Below are positions 11,621 through 22,779 of a stretch of DNA of 64,000 nucleotides, in pieces (within the stretch, counting starts at the first letter, position 1; every line of letters starts with the position of its first letter). Location: contig WNNJ02002553.1 of NCBI GenBank assembly GCA_012934845.2, forward strand, positions 124,001-188,000. The letters are read 5' to 3'. A program made the position numbers and the translations under genes. The stretch is from Pomphorhynchus laevis (lineage: Eukaryota; Acanthocephala; Palaeacanthocephala; Echinorhynchida; Pomphorhynchidae). The notes below the pieces were generated by a model, which was given only the letters and a program-made list of their open reading frames with translations, made no database searches and had not been told where the DNA came from.

Positions 11621-12715
11621 ATGGTAAAAAAAGGTCAAAATAAAAACGATACTTATAGGAATGGGCGGACTAAGGCTGATAGCAAACATGATGCATCACA
11701 TATCACTGGTAGCGAAGAGGAATACGGTAGTCTGCAGGTGGCTTGTGATGTTCCCGGCTGCAGTGTTTGGACGACAGTTTCTCTGTTAACTTCGTTGCGT
11801 AACAGCTACACTATCAAGAAATATATATGTGGATTTTGCTGTGCGTCTAGGTTCATGCAAATGGGATGCGTTAGTGGACAGGCAAATATATCACATGTTG
11901 GTGTTCACGGTGATGAACACACTATGGAAGTATGTGAATTTGATGTGGATGATTCCGTTCACGAATCGCAGCATTTCAAGGAAATAACTAACTTACCCGT
12001 TGAACTTGAATATGGTATCGCATCTTCAAATGTAACCTGTGATAGAACGGTAAGTCCTAGAAACAACGTTCGTATATTGCGAAAAACAAAATCGGCATTG
12101 GAAGAACGGTTGATTGAAAACAGCATCACGGCAAGCTCAGTGCGTGTACATGAGAATTCACTTAAGCTCAATGAACCTACTGATAATCTTTCACAGGACG
12201 AGTTACCCAGTTCTGTGTCTTCTAAGTTCAAAAGTTCTCACAGAGTGTATAAGAAAAATCGAAGCGCTTCAAGGGACAGGTGCATTCTTTTCGCCAATCT
12301 ATCTGAATCAAATTCTTCTGTGTCACAGGAGCGAGTAAACGATGATGTTAGTGCGATAAGAGGAGTTCTGAATAAAATATTCCATGCTAACGATAAAGAT
12401 ATAGCTAAGGAGATTGTGGTTAGAAGTTTGTTCCGGCTGGGAAGGCGAACAAACAGTTCAAACATACCGCGATTGTTAAAGGTTGTGGTAGATTCGTCGA
12501 CTCATGCAAATTATATATTTAGTCGGGCTCATCGTCTCGAAAAAAACTCAATACGTATTTTGAGAGATCTATCTTTTGACGATCGTTCAAAACTGAAAAA
12601 TGCGAGGAACGAGCTTCACAAGCGTTTACTATTAGGCGAGAAAGATCTATGCATTAGAAATTTTCGAGTTGTTCGTCGAAAGCCATTTGTCCGTTGGAAA
12701 CCATTAGAACTGTAG
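11621..12715 (+). CDS. LINE ORF1 protein (zinc-finger-like N part, RRM-like C part)
   Basis: Predicted 364 residues. Residues about 41-85 hold two Cys pairs (CDVPGC, and later CGFCC), which may form a zinc-binding unit like the PHD or CCHC modules of CR1-type ORF1 proteins. Residues 120-210 are Ser/Asn-rich and probably disordered. The C-terminal part (about 220-364) has RCILFANLSES, RSLFRLGRR, PRLLKVVVDS, SIRILRDLSFDDRSKLKNA and LCIRNFRVVRRK, the arrangement of the RRM-like RNA-binding region of LINE ORF1 proteins that coats element RNA. The same C-terminal block, decayed, recurs at 48590-48940. Start: first ATG after stops, ATGGTAAAAAAAGG at 11621. The stop lies 20 bp upstream of the ORF2 ATG, which suggests reinitiation or another coupled mechanism for ORF2. 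Confidence 0.8.
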   Translation: MVKKGQNKNDTYRNGRTKADSKHDASHITGSEEEYGSLQVACDVPGCSVWTTVSLLTSLRNSYTIKKYICGFCCASRFMQMGCVSGQANISHVGVHGDEHTMEVCEFDVDDSVHESQHFKEITNLPVELEYGIASSNVTCDRTVSPRNNVRILRKTKSALEERLIENSITASSVRVHENSLKLNEPTDNLSQDELPSSVSSKFKSSHRVYKKNRSASRDRCILFANLSESNSSVSQERVNDDVSAIRGVLNKIFHANDKDIAKEIVVRSLFRLGRRTNSSNIPRLLKVVVDSSTHANYIFSRAHRLEKNSIRILRDLSFDDRSKLKNARNELHKRLLLGEKDLCIRNFRVVRRKPFVRWKPLEL

Positions 12716-12735
12716 ATAGATCGGTATCCTCTAGC

Positions 12736-15600
12736 ATGTGTGGATCTTTGATTACCGTACTAGCAACAGCTAGTCCATGTCGAGATGTTTCGTCTTCCAT
12801 GAAAATTGCATTTACAAATGCACGTAGCGCAGTTAATAAGTTGGATGAGATTAGGTATTGGATACGTTGTCATGATGTCAATGTCTTTGGAGTTTGTGAA
12901 AGTTGGTTTCATCCTGACATATCTGATGATATGGTTCACATACCTGAATTCGCTCTTTATAGATCTGATCGAGCCCATGGACGCGGTGGTGGAGTTGCCT
13001 TCTATGTGCATGTGAGTTTGATTGTTAGTTCAGCCGTAAAATTCATTGATGATTCATGCTCTGCCGAGGCTCTACAGTTGAGTATTACGCAATCTGGGAG
13101 TGCTATTATTACTTTATGTATAGTATATCGTGCTCCGGGCGCAATATCGTTCGCTCTTATTGATTTCCTTAAGAATATACCCAAGTGCCATAAATTTTTT
13201 ATCTTTGGTGATTTTAACATGCATTCATACAATTCCGCCCTCTCCAGTATTGCAACTTATGATAAATATACTATGTCGTTATGTAATTTATTGTATGATG
13301 AAATGTTGCTTATTCAACATGTTCATTTTGATACTCGTTTCTCCGCAGAATCATCCTCGAAGATTGACCTGCTGTTTACTAGACTTGAATATGATATTTC
13401 TTCAATTGACAAAGAACCTCCAATTAGTTCAAGCGATCATGTGGTGGTCAAGTTTCTGATTCCTACTAATTCGACCGGATCAGACAGTGTAGAGATTGTT
13501 GAGAAGCGAGTACGGAAAGTTATCCCAGATAATGAGATAATTGAATATGCTAAAAGGATTTCTTTTGTAAGTAATGATGGTGATGTGGAGAGCATGTGGC
13601 AGTCTATCAAAAGTGGGGTAATTCAAGTCCTAGACGAATTTGCTCCCATGCGTGTATTTTCCAAGCGTAAGAGGTCTGATAAACCTCCGTGGTTTGATAG
13701 CGAACTAAAGCGTTGTATAAGGTTGAGAAATAAGGCGTGGAGTCTCTGTAGTAAGAGTGATGCTTTATATAGTGAGTACAAACTAATACGCAATAAATGC
13801 AATCGCTTAAAATCAAAAAAGAGATACTTGTACGAGAATGATGTTGCTATGTCTTTAGGACACACACCCAAGCGATTTTGGAATTATGTTTGTCGATCAA
13901 GAGTATCTAATTCTAGTGTCCGACGCATTCATATCGGAAACGAATTAGTTGAAGACCCTATGAAAATTTCTGAGGCGTTCGCTGATGTGTTTGCACTATC
14001 GTTAAATAGGGATGATGCTTATAAAGTCAATATTTGTAATGGTTCATCAATCTGTCAGAGTCCATATATAATTATCACGATGGAGGAAGTTGAGATAGAG
14101 CTATCAAGGTTAGCTAAATGCGTGTCAGCTGGTCCTGACGATATCCCCACTTATATCCTTAAGCTCTTGAAATGTATCCTGTCATATCCGCTTTCCAAAT
14201 TATTCAACGTTTCTCTCAATACGTCGATAATTCCAAATGATTGGAAATCGGCGATTGTGGTACCACTTCCGAAAACGAAAAATGCTTGCGATGTTAGTGA
14301 TTTTAGGCCCATAAGTTTAACATCTACTGTAAGTAAGGTACTTGAGAGAATTGTTCACAAAAGATTAATAAATGTATTGGGTTCAATAAACTATTTGAGC
14401 GACTCTCAACACGGTTTTCGGCATGGCCGCTCATGTCTAACGAATACTTTATGTGCTCGTGAACAATGGGCTGACGCAATTTCATGTGGATTGGTTGTCG
14501 ATGTCGTCTATTTGGATTTCTCCAAGGCATTTGATCGCGTTCCACATGCTGAATTAATAAGTATTCTCGAATCTATTGGTGTAGATTACTATCTGACTCG
14601 TTGGATTGAGAACTTCTTGAATGGTCGACAATTTTGTGTAAGAGTAGGTAATGCTTTTTCATCTAAACGCAGTGTTATACGTGGTGTACCTCAAGGAACG
14701 GTTCTCGGGCCATTATTATTTTGCATTTTTATCAACGAGTTGTTGAGATCGCTTAATGTACCACACTTAGCCTATGCTGACGATTTGAAGTTATGGAATG
14801 TGATCTCGACTGAACGAGACTGTTTGTCATTGCAGCGTGACCTGGATTTAGTGTATGAATGGAGTCTTACTACAGGAGTATCATTAAACCTGGAAAAGTG
14901 TAAGAATATGAGATTGGGTCGTGGACGCAAAGGATGTCATACCTACTTCATTGGTGTAAAAGAACTTGAGATAGTTTCGACTCATCGTGATCTTGGTATT
15001 TTGATCGATTCATCTTTAAAGACACGACATCATTACAACATTCAATTAGGCAAAGCTAGAAAAATGATGCACACTATCAAAAATTGCTTTCTGAAAATAA
15101 ATCCATCGTCGTTCAGGGTGCTGTTTAACTCGTTATTGAGACCAATACTTGAGTATTGCTCTCCATCTTGCTTCCCATGTACACGGACTGAACTGAATGC
15201 TGTCGATGGAGTTCTTCGCCGTATTACCCGTTTATGTCCAGACTGTAAGTATTTACCTTATCGTGAGAGACTTAAAGTGATTGGCATATTTGACATGAAG
15301 GTGAGGTTAATGTTTATCGACTTGGTTGCAACGTGGAAATTATTGCACAAATTTGATGGATATCCTCGAAATATTATGGCGTGTCGTAATAATAGATCCA
15401 GGCGACATCATTCGATGACAATTTTTAAACAGCATACTGGGAAACTATCGCCTGTCACAAGATTGTCAAGACGTGTAGTTAACGTGTGGAATAGTCTTCC
15501 TGAATACGTTGTTGCCTCCACAACGCTGACTTTATTTAAGAAGCGATTGCGAATATGTCTGGAACAGATCGATAATATGGAGAAGCTATCGTATCCCTGA
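12736..15600 (+). CDS. LINE ORF2: AP-like endonuclease and reverse transcriptase
   Basis: 954 residues from the ATG at 12736; the frame is open upstream to 12694 and overlaps the end of ORF1. The APE-type endonuclease occupies about residues 15-245: TNARSAVNKLDEIRYWI, FGVCESWF (catalytic Glu region), GRGGGVAFYV, GDFNMHS (from residue 158) and SSDHVVVKF (about 233). A linker with PPWFDSELKRCIRLRNKAW follows. The RT spans about 450-760: SAGPDDIPTYILK, DWKSAIVVPLPK, DFRPISLTSTVSKVLERIV, QHGFRHGRSCLTN, DFSKAFDRVPHAEL (motif A, about 595), GVPQGTVLGPLLF, and YADD at 680-683. The C-terminal end has RDLGILIDSSLKTRHHY and WNSLPEYVV. No RNase H is seen. Catalytic motifs are intact. It would cut genomic DNA and prime reverse transcription in the nucleus. 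Confidence 0.92.
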   Translation: MCGSLITVLATASPCRDVSSSMKIAFTNARSAVNKLDEIRYWIRCHDVNVFGVCESWFHPDISDDMVHIPEFALYRSDRAHGRGGGVAFYVHVSLIVSSAVKFIDDSCSAEALQLSITQSGSAIITLCIVYRAPGAISFALIDFLKNIPKCHKFFIFGDFNMHSYNSALSSIATYDKYTMSLCNLLYDEMLLIQHVHFDTRFSAESSSKIDLLFTRLEYDISSIDKEPPISSSDHVVVKFLIPTNSTGSDSVEIVEKRVRKVIPDNEIIEYAKRISFVSNDGDVESMWQSIKSGVIQVLDEFAPMRVFSKRKRSDKPPWFDSELKRCIRLRNKAWSLCSKSDALYSEYKLIRNKCNRLKSKKRYLYENDVAMSLGHTPKRFWNYVCRSRVSNSSVRRIHIGNELVEDPMKISEAFADVFALSLNRDDAYKVNICNGSSICQSPYIIITMEEVEIELSRLAKCVSAGPDDIPTYILKLLKCILSYPLSKLFNVSLNTSIIPNDWKSAIVVPLPKTKNACDVSDFRPISLTSTVSKVLERIVHKRLINVLGSINYLSDSQHGFRHGRSCLTNTLCAREQWADAISCGLVVDVVYLDFSKAFDRVPHAELISILESIGVDYYLTRWIENFLNGRQFCVRVGNAFSSKRSVIRGVPQGTVLGPLLFCIFINELLRSLNVPHLAYADDLKLWNVISTERDCLSLQRDLDLVYEWSLTTGVSLNLEKCKNMRLGRGRKGCHTYFIGVKELEIVSTHRDLGILIDSSLKTRHHYNIQLGKARKMMHTIKNCFLKINPSSFRVLFNSLLRPILEYCSPSCFPCTRTELNAVDGVLRRITRLCPDCKYLPYRERLKVIGIFDMKVRLMFIDLVATWKLLHKFDGYPRNIMACRNNRSRRHHSMTIFKQHTGKLSPVTRLSRRVVNVWNSLPEYVVASTTLTLFKKRLRICLEQIDNMEKLSYP

Positions 15601-15785
15601 TTTTCTTAACTCTATCAATTCTACATTTTTTTAATTTTTTATTTTATTTTTTCGTGAGCAGACTGAACAGCCATATAGGCTTTGTCTTGTATGTTATAAT
15701 AACAATAATAATAATAATAATAACAGTAATATGTTTATTAGAAATATATCCATCCTGATCTGTACTTTAAATTTTTAAATATCCA

Positions 15786-15866
15786 AGAACAATCAGGTAT
15801 AATTGAACGACAACAAAAAATTATGTTAATATTTCTCTAGAAACTACTAGCATCTTCAGAAATTAA
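15786..15866 (-). repeat. Dispersed repeat with PLE-end-like motif, copy 2
   Basis: Matches 10633-10712 with about ten differences and lies 5153 bp from it, just outside the 3' end of the intact LINE. The minus strand has CTGAAGATGCTAGTAGTTTC then TAGAGAAATATT, with a CTAG/CTAG pairing in place of the TAGTA/TACTA pairing of copy 1. Confidence 0.55.
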
Positions 15867-16019
15867 TTCAGCAAATTTGAATACGGAATTTTTAGATATG
15901 CCATCGCAGACCTTTTCGGTAGAACCCCATTTGCCTTACGGTGAATCCAGATCATAGGAATGTTAGTTGATTTGAAATGAGTATGTCAATTGGGTGAATT
16001 GATAAATGAGAGTGACCTC

Positions 16020-16262
16020 TCATTCAAATTTGGTTATTCTAACCTGCGTAGCTTACTTTGCAATTTAGACGAGTTTCGATGCTATAGAGTCATCAAATTA
16101 TAATATTTTTGCAATTTCTGAAATTTGGCTCCATGATAGTATCATTAAAAGCCAAGTGAGCGTAGATAGTTATTGTTTCGTTCATGTAAACAGAGCGCCT
16201 CATCTTATAGGTGGGGGAGTTGCTTTACACATTAAATCTAATAATAAAGGTTTTCTTAAAAA
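16020..16262 (+). pseudogene. CR1-like endonuclease fragment
   Basis: Frames covering 16080-16250 read SSNYNIFAISEIWLHDSII then GGGVALHIKS, matching the start of a CR1-type endonuclease (compare VFGVCESWFHPDI...GRGGGVAFYV in the intact ORF2). It is cut off at about 16262, where the 3' end of the next element begins. Confidence 0.65.
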
Positions 16263-16523
16263 ATAAATAATACAAAGGGTTCATCGTCAGAAACAGAGAA
16301 ACAGAAAAGCTACAAAAACAAGAAGAAAACGAATCGATAAATTGACACTGTTTAATTTTCTTACATGACTCACGGCCTCAGGTACAGTAAAATCTGAGCC
16401 CTTCAGCCGAGCCAACACGCCGCTCTTCAACTGAACCACCCAGGGTCTTTTACCCCCTCCCCCGACGAGTCCAATCGAGGCGGACTATGCTGGGTAATCG
16501 AGAGACGAAGAGCTTGAGAAACC

Positions 16524-17385
16524 TTAGCCTTTGCTCTTGGGGGGACGTCCTCTAGAGAAGAAGACTAATCCCGAGATAGCCCAAATGCCCCAGAGGCGCA
16601 CATGAGTTTTCCCTTTCAATGACAGATGCTGAGCCCGTTTCAGGGCACACCTAGCTTTCTTCAGGATACGTTTGAGTCTATCCAGGTTAGCTTTCGCCGA
16701 CCAGTTCACCGTAACGATGAACCCCAGGTATTTTACTCGACTTGTGAAGGTGGGAAGTGGTTCAGAGTCAAATATATAAGAGAGCGCAGAGAGTGCTAAT
16801 CTCTTAAGTTTTAGCTTTGTTGCAGAGGCGCCATGGAAAACTACCACCTGCGATTTGGCGGAGTTTAAAATAAGATTGGATCGGGTTAACTGGTCTTTTA
16901 ATCGCAAAAAGAAACGGCTGATGTGCGAGACTACGTCTTTGCACATGCGTCCAGAGAACAGGGCTGTGGTATCATCAGCGTATACCACTAGACGTTGTTT
17001 ACGTATAAATATTTTAGAGTTCAATGGAAGCAACAAGAAACAAGATAGGAGAAAAAGGTGATCCTTGGGGCACACACGTAATAGAGTAGAACTGAGGCGC
17101 ATCAGGGTAATCTTCAAAATAGAATCGCTCGGTATACAGCAATATCTCCACCATGTTAACAATTCTCGCAGGCAACTCGAGGGACCTGAGAGAAGAGATA
17201 ACAAAGGGAATTGAGATGCGGTCAAATACAGCAGAAAAATCAAGGAAAACAGCCACAGCAAGTTGATGACTATTCTCCTGACAGAACTGATGCACTTCAC
17301 CAACAGCTGAATAGACCGAGCGACCTTTTACGAACCCATGGAAACTTGGTGGGATTGAATTTCGCCTACTTAAATGATTGCACAT
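16524..17385 (-). pseudogene. Jockey-like reverse transcriptase (copy A)
   Basis: Two overlapping frames together give FHGFVKGRSVYSAVGEVHQF, AVAVFLDFSAVFDRISIPF (motif A), CVPQGSPFSPILFLV (motif B) and VVYADDTTALFSG (motif C, catalytic YADD), then LILNSAKSQVVVFHG and VKYLGFIVTVNWSAKANLD. The frameshift lies between motif B and YADD (about 17050). Upstream RT fingers are only partly recognisable. Non-functional through frameshifts. Confidence 0.8.
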
Positions 17386-18253
17386 TGTACGCGCAAGCGC
17401 TTTTGCGTAGATCGATACAAGGGAATTTTGAATTGATATGAACCGCAGGTCTTTAGGACATTAGACAAGATTTTTCTTAGGTAGAAATATACGTCTACTA
17501 ATGTTGATGCCGGCCACATCAGAATGGGCGGCTAATAGCATTGTTACGGCCACTTCTCTTCTTTGATCGGCTGTCAAAAGCTGACAAACACGAGAAGAGA
17601 GTGGAGCGACGGATTTGGAAGTGCCCGTAAGAGGCCCCCAAGAGTTAAGGATATCTGTGACAGATAAATCCCTACTTCTGAAGTCTCCCCAAGGAGGGAT
17701 TGGCTGAGGTGATTGAGTGACTCGATAATTATGTAGGGATAGTGATTCCTCAAAACATTGTTAAGACCTATATTACCAATCCAACACAATACCCTATCCT
17801 TTCAACAAACGAACTTCTCCTTCTTGAATATCTTCCAGAAGGAGTACTGGGTTGGATTATGGGAAGCAATACTTGCCCTATCCTTACCCAGTTGGAACCT
17901 ATATCTAGTGCTCCAATATTCTTTCGAGAGCACTTGCCTGGCAGAAGCAGAGAGATTGGGAAGACGAAGCATATAGGCTAAGGTCTTGAGTTTCGTCGGG
18001 GCGGGACTGTAAATACGGCCTTTATAGGTTGTCAAAAACATAGTGGTGGCTTGCAAAGGGAGGTAGGAATTAAATTCAGTTAGACTATCATTACCAATTC
18101 AGGGGAAGCATTGGATAGCTGCCTAAAAGAAAACCACTCTGATAGGATCAAAGTTGAATTTCCTTCTAAGCAGCGTATCCTCCTCTATCCGCCAGCGAAT
18201 CAAGTCATGAGAGGTGGACAGATGTTGTCGCGACTGCTCCGTACAGTGGGGCT

Positions 18254-18832
18254 TCAAAAACCACCTATTGTGGAGCAGTAATAAGTCGAGGAGAGAATTC
18301 GTTGATGTGCAATGAAAGGTTGGGGATGGTGGTTTATGATAGAGATAACCGTTCTGGCTCTGCGGAGTGCTGTAATAATCCAACGACAAGTTCTGTCGTT
18401 GAAATCACCAAGTGCCATGTCATAGCTGCTATCAATAATCCTATCCAGGAGGTCACGGTTCTTGTGAATATCCCATGGACGGATGTATACATTGACTAGA
18501 CTGAGGCGTTTATCGTTCTTACAGAGTGAAACTACTAAACAAGAAAAGGGTGGACAAGAATAGTTGAGTAGAAGAGACGATCTTAAGGAGCATTTAACTA
18601 AGGTCAAGAGTCCTTGAGATGAAGAGGAGTGAGGCGGGGTTATGTACGGAGTATAGTGGGAACAAATGTGCTTAGGGATGAATCGAGTAATGTCCTGGGG
18701 GAGACAGATAGACCGCGTCTCCTGAAGGACTATAACATCTGCATCTCTACCAAAGAGAAGTCTAAGGGCAGAAGCTCCTTCCGAATTCCACTGAAGAATA
18801 TTCAGTGAAAAAGGCTCACGAGTACTCTGCAT
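18254..18832 (-). pseudogene. Jockey-like endonuclease domain (copy A)
   Basis: Starts LNILQWNSEGASALRLLFG and continues ADVIVLQETRS (catalytic Glu), SSQGLLTLVKCSLRS, VNVYIRPWDIHKNRDLLD and MALGDFNDRTCRW, which are the ordered motifs of a LINE APE-type endonuclease. The expected GDFN-x-H is GDFNDRT. The frame then breaks, and the C-terminal part continues in another frame (18389-18123). Copy B lacks the region after SLLLNY. Confidence 0.75.
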
Positions 18833-18998
18833 TGTGTTTGGTCAGCTGAGTGGGATTGCCTCATCCCTAGACAGAGCTAGGGGCGGAAAGGTTGCCCTTC
18901 CCGCCACAAATTCTGTCCATGCGAGCACTTGCCCATGGGCATTGTCTTCATTTACCTGTCAAGCCGACTCGTCTTTCTTCTTCAAGAGCTTCTCGTTC

Positions 18999-19433
18999 TT
19001 AATGGGGAGGGAACGACCTGAGCCGAGGCCCCCTCTTTTTCGAGCTAGGTAAAGCACGCTGAGTGGAAAGTCCCGGACTTGAATAAAGTACAGAGACCAA
19101 AGCGGATACCATATTTTCCACATTTTTGATGGCAGAATGTATCTTAACGCACATAACACTCAGGATGTCATTGTCTGTCATCCTTGAGGCCGCGCCGCAA
19201 TAATTTGATTCAGGTTTCTTGACTACAGCAGACCTTAAGAAGTTGTTCCGGTAATCCTTAAAGAGAGAATATTTACGAGGCCATGCAGGATGGCTCCCAC
19301 CACAATTTGAGCACAGGGCGGGTGAAACGCAAAAAAAGGTTACGAAGGAAATTTTTATTTCCGATTCATGAAATTTGACCGAATCGAACAGGATTCGGTT
19401 GTTGGCACACTTAGCAATAAATGGTCTTAACAA
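18999..19433 (-). pseudogene. Jockey-like ORF1 remnant with zinc knuckle (copy A)
   Basis: The frame includes CSNCGGSHPAWPRKYSLFKDY, a CCHC-type knuckle CxxCxxxH in which the final Cys is replaced (copy B keeps CSNCGRAHPAWSMKC). MTDNDILSVM follows and is also shared with copy B (MTDNDIIRLI). The N-terminal part, AKCANNRILFDSVKFHESEIKISF, corresponds to copy B residues about 97-115 (NRVLFNSVRNFEAEIRISF). Gag-like RNA-binding proteins of jockey-type LINEs have this organisation. Confidence 0.7.
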
Positions 19434-19717
19434 ACATTGAATAAACTGTGCCTTTCCAGAGGTTGTGACATCGAGATTACAATAAGGGTTTTAAGTTTAG
19501 GGATTGGGGCGTACTTCCACTCCCGGCAAATTAACAGCAGAAAAATTACTTACTTGATTTTCAGGAATTGTAGAAATCAACGTTTAACCTTTCAAAATGT
19601 CCATTTTGCTTGAATTGTTTCCTTTTGGAGCTCCGCAACTGTTTAAATTTTCACCAAATATTTTTTTCACATTAAATCTAACATCACTGTGAATGGTGTG
19701 TCGAAATACTTTAATAA

Positions 19718-20714
19718 ATGAACTATAAAATTTTTCATGAGCGAATTGTGTGTTATCGGAGGATCAAAAGATTCTACAATTGTAGCAGAAATCGGAGAAT
19801 ACCGTATAAACACAAACAAAATGCAGGTAACTTCGTCTACAATATCAAACGAGGTAAGTGGTTTGTTACCATCTACTGTAAAAGAGGTAATTGGGGAACT
19901 TCCCCAATACCCAAATTAAAAAATCTGGCGGTTATTAAGCTATCAGCGCCGATAGAGCGCCATAAGCTATTCAACATATTCCTGCTGAAGTTTACTGAAA
20001 AATATAATAATAGAGTCCTATTCAACTCAGTACGCAACTTTGAAGCTGAAATCAGGATCTCCTTCGTGTCCTGGTACCTTGAAAAGGAGTATGAAACTTT
20101 TTTCCACAACGAATTAATGGATGTTGGGACGATACAATTTAAACCTATTCAAGCTTCCATCAAAATTTCAAATTTTTCTCCCTTCCTGGATGAGAAGGAT
20201 ATTAAGTCTTTAAAGAGACTATTTAGATTAACAAACTTCTGGTACGTGATTGGGAAGAACGGATTTCCTCTCCCGATAGCTTTTACGTCCTCTTCCATTT
20301 ATAATGCTGAGATCCTAACAAAAGCCGCATGTAACCCATTTTGGGACATGACCTAATGATTAAACTTATAAGCACCGACGAGCTAACTTACCCGCACTGC
20401 AATGCTTGCCACGAATGGAGCCACTGGGGATCCGAATGTGTTAAGGAGAAGTATTGAGGGGTATGCGGCCTAACGAATTGCCCGCAAGTTGCGGGAAGTG
20501 CTCCTCCCAGCCCAAGTGTTCAAATTGTGGAAGAGCCCACCCGGCGTGGTCTATGAAGTGTGCTAACATCAAACTGTATTGTTCCCGCCACTGCTCTTCC
20601 CACCACAATAAAAAAGATGACCCCGTGACTTTTGGCGCAATTGTGGGTAGAATGACTGACAACGACATCATCAGGTTAATCGACTCCACAAGACAAGCAA
20701 TCTTCAAGCATTGA
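19718..20714 (+). pseudogene. Jockey-like ORF1 (copy B), two frames
   Basis: First frame 19718-20356 (212 codons) contains VLFNSVRNFEAEIRISFVSW and FSPFLDEKDIKSLKRLFRL. The second, 20454-20714, has CGKCSSQPKCSNCGRAHPAW followed by SMKC, giving CxxC and CxxCxxxHxxxxxC knuckles, then MTDNDIIRLID. A frame break lies near 20356-20454. The knuckles match an RNA-binding gag-like function in the element RNP. Confidence 0.75.
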
Positions 20715-21039
20715 AGTACTTGATCCAGAAATACCTTGCCTTATTTTATACCGCTCCAGTAATCTCCGACCCTCCAGTCCTGAATGAATCAGAGAAAAGA
20801 GTAGCATCCTCACATAGAGTTCCTCCTGTGAAGACCGGGAAAATGTTAAAATCTATGGCCGAAGATGATGTCGTTACACTTATGATAAATAAAGATAATG
20901 CCCGTGGGCAAGTGTCTTCCCTAGTAGGGGCTTGTGGTGGAAACGGCGACCATTCGGCCCCTAGCTCCATCTAGGTCAAGGCAATCCCACCCAGCTAATC
21001 TAATGCAATGCAGAGTACTCATAAGCCTTTTTCACTGAA

Positions 21040-22779
21040 TATCCTTTAGTGGAATTCGGGAGATGCTTCTGCACTTAGACTTCTATCCGGTAGAGATGCA
21101 GATATCGTAGTCCTTCAGGAGACGCGGTCTATCCGTCTCCTCCCAGGACATTACTCGATTTATCCCAAAACATATCTGTTCCCACTACACACCGTACATG
21201 ACCTCACCTCACTCCACTTCATCTCAAGGTCTCTTGACCTTAGTTAAGTGCTACTTAAGGTCCTCCCTCCTATTAAACTACATTGATACGGTCAGAGTGG
21301 CCTTCTTTCAAGCGGCTATCCAACTCCTTCCTAAAATAAGAAATGAGAGTCTGACCGAATCTAATAACTACCTATTTTCGCAAGCTACCGCGATTTTATC
21401 GACTACCTATATAGGTCGTATATACAATCCCACTCCGACGAAACTCAAGGTCCTAGCGAAATTGCTTAACCTCCCTAATCTCTCTATTTCCACCAGACAG
21501 GCTCTCTCGAATGAATACTGGAGCACTAGATTTAGGTTCCAGCTGAGTAGGGATAGGACGAGTATTGCTCGTCTTAATCCTTCTCAGTCTTCCTTTTGGA
21601 AGATTTTTAAGGAGAAGTTTGTTTGCTGGAAGGATAGAGCATTGGGTTTGATAGAGAATGTAGGCCTTGATAAAGTTTTGGAGGAGTCACTAGCCCTACA
21701 CAACTATGGAGCCACTCAATCACCTCAACCAATCCCGCCTTGGTGTAACTTCAGGAGTAGGGATCTATCTGTTACGGATATCTTTAACTCCTGGGGTCCA
21801 CTCCCGGGCACATCCAAATGCGTCGCTCCACTTTCTTCTCGAGTCTGTAAGCTTTTGACAGCTGATCAGAGAAGAGAGGTGGCCGTCACAATGCTTTTAG
21901 CTTCCCCATCCGATGTAGAAGGCATCAATATTAGTACGCATGTTTTTATTCCTAAGAAAAATTCTGCTCATGTCCTAAAGATCTGCGACCCATTTCGATT
22001 CAAAATGCCCTCGTGCCGATTTACGAAAAAGCGCTTGCGCGTAAAATCCGCGACCATTTAAGTAGGCGTAATTTGATCCCTCCAGGTTTTCATGGGTTCG
22101 TCAAAGGTCGCTCGGTCCATTCAGCAGTTGGTGAGGTTGAGCAGTTTTGTCGGGATAATAGCCATCGTCTGGTTGTGGCTGTTTTCCTTGACTATTCTGC
22201 TGTATTTGACCGCATCTACTATCCTTTTGTGATCTCTTCTCTCAGGTCCCTTGGGTTGCCTGCGAGAATTGTGAACAGAGTGGAGATCCTGCTGTATACC
22301 AAGCGATTTTACTATGAAGACGACCCTGCTCCATTAACCTATTCAAAATATTTCAACGCGAACAACGTCTTGTGGTGTACGCTGATGACACCACAGCCCT
22401 GTTCACTGGACACAGGTGTAAAGACGTAGTCTCTGACATCAGCCGTTTCTTTTTAAGATTAAAAGACCAGTTACACATATCCAATCTTATTTTAAACTCC
22501 GCCAAATCGCAGGCGGTAGTTTTCCATGGCGCCTCTGCAACAAAGCTAAAACTTAAGAGATTAGCACTCTCTGCGCTCTCCTATATATTTGACTCTGAAT
22601 CACTTCCCACCTTCATAAGTCGAGTAAAATACCTGGGGTTCATCGTTACGGTGAACTGGTCGGCGAAAGCTAACCTGAATAGACTCAAACTTACCCTGAA
22701 GAAGGCTAGGTGGGCCCTGAAACGGGCTCAGCATCTGTCATTAAAAGGGAAAACTCATGTGCGCCTCTGGGGCACTTAA
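21040..22779 (+). pseudogene. Jockey-like ORF2 with two internal deletions (copy B)
   Basis: From 21060 the endonuclease start reads GDASALRLLSGRDADIVVLQ, then SSQGLLTLVKCYLRSSLLLNY, where it jumps directly to IDTVRVAFFQ. Compared with copy A about 110 residues of endonuclease are missing but the frame stays open (21198-22061). The RT follows in shifted frames: FHGFVKGRSVHSAVGEVEQF and VVAVFLDYSAVFDRI (22090-22215), then a second deletion removing the PQGSP block, then VVYADDTTALFTG... (reading VYADDTTALF at 22372) to VKYLGFIVTVNWSAKANL (22620-22680). It is dead, but it could be supplied in trans. Confidence 0.8.

Larger units (their letters stand above)
11400..15730 (+). mobile_element. CR1-like LINE with both ORFs open
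   Basis: A two-ORF non-LTR retrotransposon: ORF1 11621-12715, ORF2 12736-15600, then a short 3' UTR ending in an (AAT)n tract at about 15703-15728. The 3' end resembles that of the decayed relative at 54900-55010, which also ends in AAT repeats after a short GGCTGCTG/CATATAGGC-like segment. ORF1 and ORF2 are uninterrupted, so this is the only LINE in the window that could be functional. The 5' boundary is a guess and no target-site duplication was found by eye. Confidence 0.85.
16270..19520 (-). mobile_element. Jockey-like LINE copy A (decayed), minus strand
   Basis: Minus-strand element, 5' end near 19500 and 3' end near 16270. In order it has a zinc-knuckle ORF1 remnant (19433-18999), an endonuclease (18832-18254), a linker (about 18150-17574) and an RT (17385-16524). 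A second copy in opposite orientation starts about 150-200 bp away. The two copies cover each other's deletions and so show that the family had ORF1, endonuclease and RT in that order. Confidence 0.85.

Noticed and set aside
10633-15866. Composite element bounded by the direct repeats at 10633 and 15786
   Set aside because: The repeats look like dispersed PLE-end fragments on either side of an independent LINE; no shared target duplication was seen.
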